Shown here: piece after piece, positions 1-8,322 of the stretch
Layout of the letters: each line of letters opens with the position of its first letter
Position numbering within the stretch: position 1 is the first letter of the stretch
NCBI GenBank assembly: GCA_947461185.1
Contig: CANHJY010000009.1
Coordinates: 1-15,890, forward strand
DNA: 15,890 nt
DNA from: Flavobacteriales bacterium
GTDB lineage: Bacteria; Bacteroidota; Bacteroidia; Flavobacteriales_D; Crocinitomicaceae
Reading direction: 5' to 3'
The notes under the pieces: model-generated
Database searches by the model: none
The model's input: only the letters and a program-made list of their open reading frames with translations
What the model was told of the DNA's origin: nothing
Translations under genes and position numbers: made by a program

Positions 1-573
1 AGTGCTATTCAATTTGCGAGTGATTCATTGAGAAAAGATAAGGAAATCGTTTTAGCAGCGTTAACAAATGATAGTTCAATAGTTCAATTTATTGATCTAG
101 CTCTAATTTTGGATTTAACACCGAATAAAAAAATAGTAGAATTGAGTAAAAAAGAACTTTTAGATGTTCTTCAAAATGACGGTTTATTATTGAGAAACAC
201 AAAAGAATCTTTTCCGAAAGACAAAGAAATCGTACTAACAGCTGTTGAACAAAACGGAGAGGCACTTGAATTCGCTGATGAATCTTTGAAAAAAGATAAG
301 GAAGTCGTAAGGGCAGCGATTAATCAAAATAGTTCTGCATTCTACTTTGCTGATGAATCCTTATTAAAGGATAAAGAATTGGTTTTATTAGCATTAAAAA
401 ATGGCGGGTTTAGTCTTCAAGATGCAGATTCTACGCTTCTAAAAAATAAAGAATTTATGATAAAAGCTATTAAAATAAGACCTTCAGTTATTCATTATGT
501 TCATCATGATTTATTACTCGATGATGATATTTACAAGGTATGGGATAAGGTAAAAAAGGATAAAAATTACTAA
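1..573 (+). CDS. DUF4116-repeat protein, 5'-truncated by window edge
   Basis: The reading frame is open from base 1, so the gene begins upstream; a TTG at 28 lies inside a repeat and is not a credible start. The visible 190 residues hold degenerate repeats of about 25 to 50 residues built around 'DKEIVLAAL', 'NGEALEFADESLKKDKEVV' and 'NSSAFYFADESLLKDKELV', the alternating pattern of DUF4116 (PF13475), a helical repeat of unknown function common in bacteria and giant viruses. Repeats are well kept in the middle and decay towards the C-terminus, which ends in a charged KKDKNY tail at a TAA stop. No signal peptide or membrane segment is visible in this part. It is separated from the next gene by 448 bases, so it is probably not part of the srf-like operon. 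The family is recognised with good confidence; the role is unknown. Confidence 0.8.
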   Translation, partial: SAIQFASDSLRKDKEIVLAALTNDSSIVQFIDLALILDLTPNKKIVELSKKELLDVLQNDGLLLRNTKESFPKDKEIVLTAVEQNGEALEFADESLKKDKEVVRAAINQNSSAFYFADESLLKDKELVLLALKNGGFSLQDADSTLLKNKEFMIKAIKIRPSVIHYVHHDLLLDDDIYKVWDKVKKDKNY

Positions 574-942
574 CATTTTCAGTCTATAACTTCACATAAG
601 TTACACGTGTGAATGTTGTGGTTGTTTTTTGAGTGAAATATGCAAATAATTAAACTCATTAATAATCTCTTTTAGTTCTTATCATAATTCATAATTTGAA
701 AAATTTATTAACTTACACTCATATTCACCTGAATTCTCTAGTTCTAACATGCCCTAAGAATCGGGAGGAGGTCAATAATAACCTGGAACTTTATCAATAA
801 CCGTTCTATTCAGGGGAAGCTTATTTAATGGGTTAGAAGTTAATTTGTAATCTAAAATTCAACTTTTTACTTGAAAAAAATAAAATTAACGTATAAAACG
901 CTAATTTTAAAAAATGCACAAAAACCTTAAAATATAGAACTT

Positions 943-969
943 TTTTATTCAATTATTGTGTGAATAAAA
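943..969. repeat. Perfect 9-bp inverted repeat abutting the promoter
   Basis: TTTTATTCA (943-951) and TGAATAAAA (961-969) are exact reverse complements separated by nine bases. The right arm ends at the base before the -7 box candidate, so the repeat covers the region where the -33 element should lie. That placement suits an operator for a dimeric regulator, but the arms are A/T-rich and the pairing could be chance. Confidence 0.4.
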
Positions 970-977
970 TAATTTTG
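970..977 (+). promoter_or_regulatory. Candidate -7 promoter box for the srf-like operon
   Basis: TAATTTTG matches the Bacteroidetes primary-sigma -7 consensus TAnnTTTG exactly and is the only exact match seen on this strand in the 574-1021 spacer. It lies 44 bases before the ATG at 1022, giving a predicted leader of about 35 to 40 bases. No clear TTTG or TTG -33 element is found 17 to 23 bases upstream; that position is occupied by the left arm of the inverted repeat at 943-951. A promoter lacking a good -33 element would fit one that needs an activator, but that is inference. Confidence 0.45.
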
Positions 978-992
978 TGCGTATGCAAATTA

Positions 993-1011
993 ATTTATTC
1001 GCATAATAAAT
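993..1011 (+). promoter_or_regulatory. Small hairpin in the operon leader
   Basis: ATTTATT (993-999) pairs with AATAAAT (1005-1011) around the five-base loop CGCAT, ending ten bases before the ATG at 1022. The stem is seven A-U pairs and weak. It could modulate translation initiation or be a by-product of A/T-rich leader sequence. Confidence 0.2.
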
Positions 1012-1021
1012 AATAACTTAT

Positions 1022-4000
1022 ATGACAGAAATAAATTTAATTGGAAATTCGGGCGTTCAATTTCATAGAATCAAAGCAAAAATTGAGAAAGACAAATTAC
1101 GTAGTTTAAAATTTGTTTATTTTGAAGATGTTGAACTTAATAAAAGGCGTTTTTGGCTAGAAGAGTTGGTTTTTGTGTCAGAAAGGGATGCTTTTTGCAG
1201 AAAATCTGAATTAATTAAATTAGGTGCGTTCACAAGCGAAGCCAAGTTAAAGCCAACTATTAGATGGGACGAATTGCGGGTTTTCTCTGAAGGTCAGCCC
1301 CAAGTCTTTGAAGTTGGAAACATTCAACAGGTAATCAAAGCATTTAAAAACAAATGGATTCCACTTCCTTACTTCAAAAATAATTCGATCACTCGGGATT
1401 TTTTTGGTCCGACAGATTGGGTGAGAATGTTTATCAATCAAATCGATCAGGAAACATTAGAGATAATTTTTGCTGTAGATACAACACTTGCTGAAAGTCC
1501 TGAAGTTATTCACAGCCCTGAATTAAATGAGAATCCACAGGAAAACAAATTTAGTCTTTGTAAATCAGAAGAATTAATATTGCATTATTTTGAGCCTTTG
1601 ACTGATTGTAAATGGGTTGAAGATTATATTTTGCCCTTTTTCAAATTTGAGGATGGAGAAAGTCAAACCTTGCATTTAGCTTCTTATGTTTTCCTAATCC
1701 GATTTTTAAATAGTTTGGAGGAAACCCCAACTATTCAATTACTTTCTGACCGCGCTGGCGTTATAGATGTGGATTTAACAATTGATGTTGGAAATTCAAA
1801 CACATGCGCCCTTCTTTTCGAAAACCCAAATGATCTTCGTTTCAATTTAAACAAGGTGAAGCATCTTGAATTGGTTGATTTGTCGAATCCACAGAGAGCA
1901 TATAAAGGCAGTTTCTCTACACGACTCGTTTTTCACCAACCAGATTTTGGTTTTCGAATAGCTGAACTTAATCAATACAAAAAATTTAAATGGCCGAGCT
2001 TCGTGCGAATTGGAAATGAAGCAGAAAGATTGATAAATGAGGATGACCTTGATGCGTCAATTCGGTTGGAATCAAAAAGCTATCATTCCAGTCCGAAACG
2101 CTATTTGTGTGATGACTCCCCGCAAGAAACCGATTGGAATTTTTTGAATGAACGAACGAGTGTTCCAAAGCCGGTTTTTTTAAATGGTATATCAGAACAA
2201 CTTAAAAGTGATGGAAGTATTTGTTCCGACGGGGTATTTGGAGCCAATGCACGTTATTCTAAAAAGTCTTTAATGACTTTTGTGTTTTTAGAAATTCTGA
2301 CTCAAGCGCATCGCCAAATCAACTCATTTGAATTCAGAAGCGCTCATGGTTCAAATAACTCAAAACGAAGAATAAAAAGAATTCTTATTAGTTGCCCAAC
2401 AGCAATGATTAAACAAGAACAAATAGCGCTCCGAGCGTGTGCTAATGATGCCGTTATTTTGTTTAATAATTTCAACCAAGTTGTAAAATCGCAATTTAAA
2501 AAACTTTCTTTTGAGAACACAACAGTTGAAATAATCCCATCTACCGCCAATTTATCGGTAAAACTAGATCAACTTGAGACCAGAAATGATTGGATTTATG
2601 ATGAGGCCACAGCTGCACAATTCTTATATCTATTTGGTTCAATCCAACATAAATTTGATGGAAATGCCGAATTGTTCTTTGAATTATATGGTAAACCCGC
2701 TTTGTTTAATCAGTCGCAAAAGAAAATAGTTGTCGGTTCCTTGGATATGGGCGCGGGGACTACAGATTTAATGATTTGCGAGTATGGTTATGAGTATACT
2801 GATTCAACCACAATTCTTCCCGATCCAATTTATTGGGAAAGTTTCCATTTTGCTGGAGATGAATTGTTGAAACAGATAATTCAAGAGGTTATAATTGAGG
2901 GATCTGAGTCAGAAAAAGATGATTTAGGTTGCTCTGGTGTAATCCTCAATCATGGTAGAAAAAATGGAATAACGGATATCGTTTCGAAACTTAATGGTTT
3001 TTTTGGTAGAAATAATGCAAATATGGGTTATAAAGCTAGGTTGATGCGCCAAAGCTTTTTAAATCAAATAGGGTTACCTATTGCCCAAAAATTCTTGTCC
3101 GTGGCAAATGATCCAGAAGAGAAAACGTATGATTTAGATTTTGAAACTTTATTTAAAAACAATAAGCCAAATAAAGAATTGCTGAATTATTTCGCTAGAC
3201 ACTTTGGTTTTAAATTTGAACAATTAATTTGGAAAATCAATCCTAAAAAGGTAAATCGAATTATAGCATCTTGCTATTCAAAATTATTTGAGCAGATAGC
3301 AAAAATAATGCACCTTTACCGCTGTGATGTCATCATTTTATCAGGAAGGCCCTTCTCACTTAATTCTCTTGAGAAATCATTTATGAAACTTCATCCTGTA
3401 AACCCAAATCGCTTAATTAATTTAAATCATTATTGGATTGGAAAATGGTTCCCGTTCTGCGACAATCATGGCTACATCAATGATTCCAAAACAGTCGTTG
3501 CAGTGGGTAGTTTGTTGTCAATGATGGGAGGTAAAATTTTTAAACTCGATAATTTTAGAATTGACACCAAGAAACTCCGCACAAAAATTTGCTCAACAGC
3601 CAATTACATTGGAAACTGGGATAATTTTATAGTTAGCAAATCATTTATGGGCCCTGAAACAGAAGAAGCAAAGTTTAAAATTTACGATTTACCTTACCAC
3701 ATTGGATTTAAAAACATTGATTCGTCAAATTATCCATCAAGACTTTTATACACGTTGCAGTTTAATAACAACAATATAAAAACAAATTTAGGGCATTCAT
3801 CATTTGGTGACTCATTGAGCGTTATGGACGCTTTAGAGGATCGTAAAAATAGTCTTCGATCGAGATTGCCATACACAGTTACGTTAACCAGGGAATTTGA
3901 ACTAGACAAAGAAAAAATAAAACTTGAACTCATTCAAGATAAAGAAGATGGAGATGTAACTAAATCCAATTTTGAGTTAAAACTTCAGACCCTTGATCAT

Positions 4001-4051
4001 TCAGAAGGGTTTTGGCTAGATTCAGGGGAATTTAATCTTTCAGTAGAATAA
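1022..4051 (+). CDS. srfB: SrfB-family actin/Hsp70-fold ATPase
   Basis: This 1009-residue cytoplasmic protein has the nucleotide-binding signature of the actin/Hsp70 ATPase fold. The phosphate-1 loop is DVGNSNTC (255-262), followed by YDEATAAQ (526-533) at the Hsp70-type connect position, the phosphate-2 loop GSLDMGAGTTDL (572-583), an adenosine-pocket segment IILSGRP (771-777) and a closing helix VVAVGSLLSMM (825-835). Length, the roughly 250-residue leader before phosphate-1 and the order beside an SrfC-like gene match the SrfB family (PF07520), first seen in the SsrB-regulated srfABC operon of Salmonella. It has no signal peptide or membrane helix. The ATG at 1022 is the first plausible start after the promoter candidate. 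SrfC follows three bases after the stop. I infer that it works as a nucleotide-dependent switch or scaffold with SrfC and the SrfA-like proteins; the substrate is unknown. Confidence 0.85.
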   Translation: MTEINLIGNSGVQFHRIKAKIEKDKLRSLKFVYFEDVELNKRRFWLEELVFVSERDAFCRKSELIKLGAFTSEAKLKPTIRWDELRVFSEGQPQVFEVGNIQQVIKAFKNKWIPLPYFKNNSITRDFFGPTDWVRMFINQIDQETLEIIFAVDTTLAESPEVIHSPELNENPQENKFSLCKSEELILHYFEPLTDCKWVEDYILPFFKFEDGESQTLHLASYVFLIRFLNSLEETPTIQLLSDRAGVIDVDLTIDVGNSNTCALLFENPNDLRFNLNKVKHLELVDLSNPQRAYKGSFSTRLVFHQPDFGFRIAELNQYKKFKWPSFVRIGNEAERLINEDDLDASIRLESKSYHSSPKRYLCDDSPQETDWNFLNERTSVPKPVFLNGISEQLKSDGSICSDGVFGANARYSKKSLMTFVFLEILTQAHRQINSFEFRSAHGSNNSKRRIKRILISCPTAMIKQEQIALRACANDAVILFNNFNQVVKSQFKKLSFENTTVEIIPSTANLSVKLDQLETRNDWIYDEATAAQFLYLFGSIQHKFDGNAELFFELYGKPALFNQSQKKIVVGSLDMGAGTTDLMICEYGYEYTDSTTILPDPIYWESFHFAGDELLKQIIQEVIIEGSESEKDDLGCSGVILNHGRKNGITDIVSKLNGFFGRNNANMGYKARLMRQSFLNQIGLPIAQKFLSVANDPEEKTYDLDFETLFKNNKPNKELLNYFARHFGFKFEQLIWKINPKKVNRIIASCYSKLFEQIAKIMHLYRCDVIILSGRPFSLNSLEKSFMKLHPVNPNRLINLNHYWIGKWFPFCDNHGYINDSKTVVAVGSLLSMMGGKIFKLDNFRIDTKKLRTKICSTANYIGNWDNFIVSKSFMGPETEEAKFKIYDLPYHIGFKNIDSSNYPSRLLYTLQFNNNNIKTNLGHSSFGDSLSVMDALEDRKNSLRSRLPYTVTLTREFELDKEKIKLELIQDKEDGDVTKSNFELKLQTLDHSEGFWLDSGEFNLSVE

Positions 4052-4054
4052 CAT

Positions 4055-6811
4055 ATGAAAAACATTGAAATAGATAAAGTTAGGGAAATCGAATCCGCGT
4101 GTAAAGAATTCTATGATTCATACACGGAGGCGAATCAATGGGTGAACAATTACTTAAAATTTGAGGAAAAAGATAACCTTTCAACTTACATCAAAAAAAG
4201 TCGAGCCGAAATTTTAAAAATTCAAAATTCAATTTGTTCAAAACCAGTATTTGCAATTTTCGGAATTAGTCAAGTAGGAAAGTCCTATTTGGTTCAAAAT
4301 ATTTTGTCGTTGAACGGCGACTCGCTGAAAATAAAAGTCGGAGAGCGCGAATTTGATTTTTTATCTCAGATTAACCCTGTTGGGAATCAGCGAGAAAGTA
4401 CTGGGGTTGTCACAAGATTTACAATTGACCGATCAACTGGATCGAATGAATTTTCGGTTAAGGCAAAAATGCTTGTTGCGAAAGACATTGTAATAATTCT
4501 TGCTGATGCATTTTTTTCAGACATTACGAGTCGGGAAACTTATACATCGAGAGAAGAATTTAAAAAAACGATTGAAAATTTGAATTCCATTTATGGATCA
4601 AATGACCTAGTTCAAAATTACTTCACTGAGGATGATATTTGGAACACATTCAAATACTTTAATCAAAATTTTAAAGCATATGCACAAAACGTGAAAGATA
4701 TCGAACTCTCAGGTTTCTGGCATGCCGCAGGAAATTTAATTTCTAAAATCCCAGTTAGTGAATGGCACCGACTTTTTGAGTTAATATGGTGCAAAGACCC
4801 AGAGATGACAAAGCTTTTCAAACTCCTAATTTCAGCCTTGGAGCAAATAGAATTCAATCCGTTTATCTATTTAAATGAAACGGCGTTGTTAAGAGATGAA
4901 GGCGCCATTTTGGATGTCGAAACTTTAAATAAAATTTTAAGTCATTCAACTGAATACGAAATACAATTAGAAAATGGCAAACGAAAAAAAATAGAAATCT
5001 CCAAACTTAGCGCCGTTACAGCAGAGGTCACACTTCCTGTTAATGAGCGCATCGCGGATGACAAACCATTTTTAGCGAATACTGATTTATTAGACTTTCC
5101 AGGCGCAAGAAGTAGAGAGTCGTTTACTTCTGAAATGATGTCAGAACAAATTGCTGTCAAAATGTTTTTGCGCGGAAAAGTTTCGTTTTTATTCAATAAG
5201 TATAGTTCTGATTTTGAAATAAACAACCTTCTGTTTTGTATGAAGGATGAGAAAATCGAGGTCAATGTAATCGCAGATTTATTATATGATTGGATCACAA
5301 AAAATGTAGGGGAAACCCCTGAAAAAAGAGAAGAAGTGGTTGGTAATCTTCCTACTTCACCGTTATTTGTAATATTTACTTTTTTTAATAGGCAATTGTC
5401 TTTTGATCCTGTGAATGATGATAAAGATGTCCGATACAAATGGGATAATCGTTTTAGAAAATTCTTTGAGGAACAAATAACATTCAAATATAACTGGCAT
5501 ACAAGCTGGACTAAAACCAAACCAAACTTTTCCAACTTTTATCTTTTGCGTGATTTTAAATATTCAAAAGATGTTTTTAATTCGGAAAATGGAATAGAAA
5601 TAGGTGTGAAATCTGAAATGCAAGGTCACTTAAACAAATTGCAGTCAACGTTTCAAGAGGACATCTTTGTTAAAAAACATTTTGAAACCCCACTTTTGTC
5701 ATGGGAAAATTCGGCAAGTCCACAAAAAGATGGAAGCCAAATGATAATTGATGCCTTATTACCCGCAGCAAACAATTTTGTAAAGACATCTTATTTTTGT
5801 AAAACATTGCAAGGTTATCGCGAGAAAATCCTAACAGATTTATCAAAATACATTGTCAATGATAATTTAAACGAAAAACGAAAAATAGCTTTTCAAAAAG
5901 CAACGGATATTGAATTTGAACTGTTAAACCTATTTCAAAATCCCGGTTTTAGCTTTATTGAATTTTTGGAACTAATGTCGCTCAATGAAGTAGAGATCTA
6001 TAATTTAATTCATAAAAATTATGTCTCCTCTCAAAACCGTCAAGAGCCTGAGCATTTTCAGATTTTTAAGAAAATGTTCCCCTTAATTTCTAATGACAAC
6101 ACTTTAGAAGAAAATTTGAATATTATTAAAAACCAACTTCATTTTGATACAACCGATGAGGTAAAACAGTATTTAGTTTCAAAAAACATTGATCTTCAGT
6201 TAGTTTTGGAGAATCGTGTTTTGACAAGTGCCGCGCGCTTGGTAGACTCGGTAATTGATTCATGGCGAAAAAGACTTGAATTAGAAAATTTTGAAAGTTA
6301 TTTTCAAATGGGTCTGGATAAAAACGCTATGTATTTGTTAGTTGAAAACCTTTATCTTACTTTCGATTCTCTCGGAATTAGAGATGAATTAATTCAACTT
6401 TTTGAACAAAAAACAAGACTTATCAATGCACCAAGTGATACAGAGGAATATTTGGCCTCAATAATAACTGAGCATATCAATGATTTTGTTTCGAATTTCG
6501 GGTTCAACTTTATGAAAGAGGATCGAATAAATGAAATTGTAAAAATCGCCAAAGCATTTAATCAAAATTTAAATTTGCTAACAAGGGAAGACATTCAAGA
6601 TTATAACGCGGAATTAAAAAACATTTATGACAAAACAGATTCGTTAAATGATGTAGATCTGCCGAAGTCTGAAAACTTCCAATTATTTACCTTGAAAATA
6701 AAGCTCGCTATGTTATCAAATTGTGGCTTTGCAATGCAAGATGAAAATATGAATGCCTCACTCACAAAAATTCTTAGTAGACTCAAGATGTTAAAGTTCG
6801 AGTTGAATTAA
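4055..6811 (+). CDS. srfC: SrfC-family large P-loop GTPase-like protein
   Basis: The 918-residue product has a P-loop near its start, FGISQVGKSY (69-78), a switch-I-like threonine segment ESTGVVTRF (114-122) and a G3-type DFPGARSR (347-354). About 270 residues, mostly helical, lie between P-loop and G3, which is the unusual spacing of the SrfC 'putative virulence factor' family (PF10139). A normal N/TKxD G4 motif is missing; the matching strand reads VIFTFFNRQL (439-448), so guanine specificity cannot be read from sequence. The C-terminal half is predicted helical with no membrane segment. The overall plan recalls dynamin-like or septin-like large GTPases, which is an inference. It begins three bases after srfB and ends ten bases before the SrfA-like gene, so all three are surely co-transcribed. 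Confidence 0.8.
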   Translation: MKNIEIDKVREIESACKEFYDSYTEANQWVNNYLKFEEKDNLSTYIKKSRAEILKIQNSICSKPVFAIFGISQVGKSYLVQNILSLNGDSLKIKVGEREFDFLSQINPVGNQRESTGVVTRFTIDRSTGSNEFSVKAKMLVAKDIVIILADAFFSDITSRETYTSREEFKKTIENLNSIYGSNDLVQNYFTEDDIWNTFKYFNQNFKAYAQNVKDIELSGFWHAAGNLISKIPVSEWHRLFELIWCKDPEMTKLFKLLISALEQIEFNPFIYLNETALLRDEGAILDVETLNKILSHSTEYEIQLENGKRKKIEISKLSAVTAEVTLPVNERIADDKPFLANTDLLDFPGARSRESFTSEMMSEQIAVKMFLRGKVSFLFNKYSSDFEINNLLFCMKDEKIEVNVIADLLYDWITKNVGETPEKREEVVGNLPTSPLFVIFTFFNRQLSFDPVNDDKDVRYKWDNRFRKFFEEQITFKYNWHTSWTKTKPNFSNFYLLRDFKYSKDVFNSENGIEIGVKSEMQGHLNKLQSTFQEDIFVKKHFETPLLSWENSASPQKDGSQMIIDALLPAANNFVKTSYFCKTLQGYREKILTDLSKYIVNDNLNEKRKIAFQKATDIEFELLNLFQNPGFSFIEFLELMSLNEVEIYNLIHKNYVSSQNRQEPEHFQIFKKMFPLISNDNTLEENLNIIKNQLHFDTTDEVKQYLVSKNIDLQLVLENRVLTSAARLVDSVIDSWRKRLELENFESYFQMGLDKNAMYLLVENLYLTFDSLGIRDELIQLFEQKTRLINAPSDTEEYLASIITEHINDFVSNFGFNFMKEDRINEIVKIAKAFNQNLNLLTREDIQDYNAELKNIYDKTDSLNDVDLPKSENFQLFTLKIKLAMLSNCGFAMQDENMNASLTKILSRLKMLKFELN

Positions 6812-6821
6812 CTATAATTAA

Positions 6822-7712
6822 ATGAAAACTATTTATTCCATTCCGTATAATCAGTACCAAGCGATTTCGCACAAAACAGATTTTGTATTTGAGAAATACA
6901 ATGCGATTATTTCGTTATTGACTAGACAAAACATTCTCCCTAACGACTTAAAAAGAATTTGTAAACCCAATCAAATAAACCAGGATCGTATTGAATGGCA
7001 GGGTGATTTCAACAACTCTATGAAGCCAATTAAAGAGTTTGGACCAGAAATACAAAGAAAATTCGAAAAGGACTATTCTGCTTGGTGGAAAACAATTCAG
7101 GCGAAAGCCAATCTATTAAAAAATTCGGATAACGAAGACTCTAAACAATGGGGTGAATTGATTAAAAGTGCATTCAAAGAAGACACTAACATTATTATTT
7201 CGGATGGAACTGATTGGGCTGTCATCTGGGGTTGGAAATTCAACAACCGATTCGAACATCTTCCGCAGAATTGGCAAATAGATGAAGTTCCAGCTGAGGA
7301 AGAACAGGAAGAAAAAAAAGAAGGTCTAGAAGGACAAAATGCCATTGAAACCGAGCCAACTCCTGAGCCTCCCTCAACACCAAATCCCGAGCCACCAACT
7401 CCCGGGCCACCAGCACCGCCAAGTCCCCCCGAGCCACCAACACCTGAAGCTGATCCTACTCCTGAAAAAAAATCGAGAATTGGATTTTGGGGCTGGATAA
7501 AACGATTTTTTAGATGGATTGCCTACCGTTTCTGGGGTCTTATGACGCTAATAGTATATACCTTATTAATCATTTTCTTAACTAAAAAATGTAGTACCCC
7601 ATCTAATAATTGCGAAGATTTTAGGAAAATCGAAAATGAACTAAAAGAACTCGAGGGAAGAGTGAAGGAGAAATGTCAAAATGCTGATTCAACTCAGGTT
7701 GTAAATCCTTAA
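6822..7712 (+). CDS. SrfA-like single-pass membrane protein
   Basis: Of its 296 residues, 1-145 form a soluble domain with markers YNQYQAISHKTDFVFEKYNA (9-28), RIEWQGDF (56-63) and IISDGTDWAVIWGWKF (125-140). The same domain opens the protease at 9052, and it resembles my recollection of the N-terminus of proteobacterial SrfA. An acidic segment (158-170) leads to a Pro/Glu-rich linker (179-216), a basic aromatic stretch (217-238) and one membrane helix at about 239-254 (GLMTLIVYTLLIIFL). A short Cys-containing coiled-coil-like tail (257-285) follows. The basic stretch before the helix predicts the N-terminal domain inside the cell and the tail in the periplasm. Its place right after srfB and srfC supports an SrfA-type partner role. 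It is shorter than typical SrfA as I recall it, so assignment by name is tentative. Confidence 0.7.
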   Translation: MKTIYSIPYNQYQAISHKTDFVFEKYNAIISLLTRQNILPNDLKRICKPNQINQDRIEWQGDFNNSMKPIKEFGPEIQRKFEKDYSAWWKTIQAKANLLKNSDNEDSKQWGELIKSAFKEDTNIIISDGTDWAVIWGWKFNNRFEHLPQNWQIDEVPAEEEQEEKKEGLEGQNAIETEPTPEPPSTPNPEPPTPGPPAPPSPPEPPTPEADPTPEKKSRIGFWGWIKRFFRWIAYRFWGLMTLIVYTLLIIFLTKKCSTPSNNCEDFRKIENELKELEGRVKEKCQNADSTQVVNP

Positions 7713-7715
7713 AAG

Positions 7716-8315
7716 ATGAGATTAATAGTTTCAAAACATACGGCAAGAAAATGGTGGTACCGCTGGATACGAACACTTAGTTGGTTTTCTTTTCGATACT
7801 ATTGGTTTGTTTGGCTTCTTTTCATTCTTTCTACTCTAGTGTTGTTATGGTTGATACAACGCTCGAATAAGGTTCAGCGTTGCGATACCCGAGTAATTGA
7901 GAAATCGATTGAACAGATAAATGAGAATTTAAATTATTGCTGTGATTGCGTAAATCAAGTTGTTACAGACGATCCGGTTGCGCCACCATCCCCTGCTGAC
8001 GTAATAAATTGCGATGATCAGAATAGTATTAAAGAGGAGGGAAGCAATGTAGCTCCAGCACCAAAATCATTTGAGGTTGGAAACGTTAGTGGAACAATCA
8101 AACTATGTTATAATAATGGGGATATATTTCCTGATAACATAAAAGTTCTGCATAATGGCAACGTTATCTTTGAGACAGGTGTTGTCACGGGAAAGAACTG
8201 TGTAGATGTCCCTTACGTTTATAATCCAGGTGACCCTACTTATGTGCAAGTAATTGTCGAGCCATCTAACTCACAAGACACTAAATGGAAATATCAACTT
8301 GGCTGTCCTCAATAG
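7716..8315 (+). CDS. Membrane-anchored protein with beta-rich outer domain (paralogue A)
   Basis: This 199-residue protein is not a recognised family. Residues 12-48 are basic and very aromatic (WWYRWIRTLSWFSFRYYWF) and run into one membrane helix (about 30-48); the basic N-terminus predicts a periplasmic C-terminus. A helix follows with a conserved cysteine set, C56 and CCDC at 75-78. After a Pro/Ala-rich linker (83-117) comes a domain of about 80 residues rich in predicted strands (VSGTIKLCYNNGDIFPDNIKVL onwards), resembling a beta-sandwich. The first 80 residues are clearly paralogous to the next gene, sharing FSFRYYWFVWL, while the C-terminal domains are unrelated by eye. It starts three bases after the SrfA-like gene. 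A structural or sensory role in the envelope is possible but not shown. Confidence 0.75.
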   Translation: MRLIVSKHTARKWWYRWIRTLSWFSFRYYWFVWLLFILSTLVLLWLIQRSNKVQRCDTRVIEKSIEQINENLNYCCDCVNQVVTDDPVAPPSPADVINCDDQNSIKEEGSNVAPAPKSFEVGNVSGTIKLCYNNGDIFPDNIKVLHNGNVIFETGVVTGKNCVDVPYVYNPGDPTYVQVIVEPSNSQDTKWKYQLGCPQ

Positions 8316-8322
8316 AAATAAA

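Larger units (their letters stand above)
574..1021. other. AT-rich intergenic spacer upstream of the operon
   Basis: No intact gene is visible in these 448 bases. The left part holds a weak inverted repeat (591-596 with 608-613) with a T-run at 625-630, too poor to call as a terminator. Bases 740-840 are richer in G+C than the flanks and include a 28-codon reverse-strand fragment. The right part (841-1021) is extremely A/T-rich and holds the -7 box candidate at 970-977, the inverted repeat 943-969 and a small hairpin at 993-1011, all listed separately. Confidence 0.7.

Noticed and set aside
28..573. TTG at 28 as the start of the first gene
   Set aside because: The frame is open back to base 1, and the codons before it complete a DUF4116 repeat unit, so the gene is truncated by the window.
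591..630. Possible terminator after the DUF4116 gene
   Set aside because: The stem is only six pairs with an 11-base loop, and the T-run starts about 11 bases after it, so it is not a convincing intrinsic terminator.
728..838. Complementary heptamers CCTGAAT/ATTCAGG and TTCTAAC/GTTAGAA
   Set aside because: The two pairs interleave rather than nest, and seven-base matches over this distance are expected by chance.
4942..5535. 197-codon open frame on the - strand
   Set aside because: It lies entirely inside the SrfC-like gene, whose P-loop, DFPG motif and operon spacing are clear. The - strand translation shows no recognisable domain.
8254..8322. Upstream start for paralogue B overlapping the previous gene
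   Set aside because: The extra 23 residues have no counterpart in paralogue A, while the ATG at 8323 gives matching N-termini and a seven-base gap.
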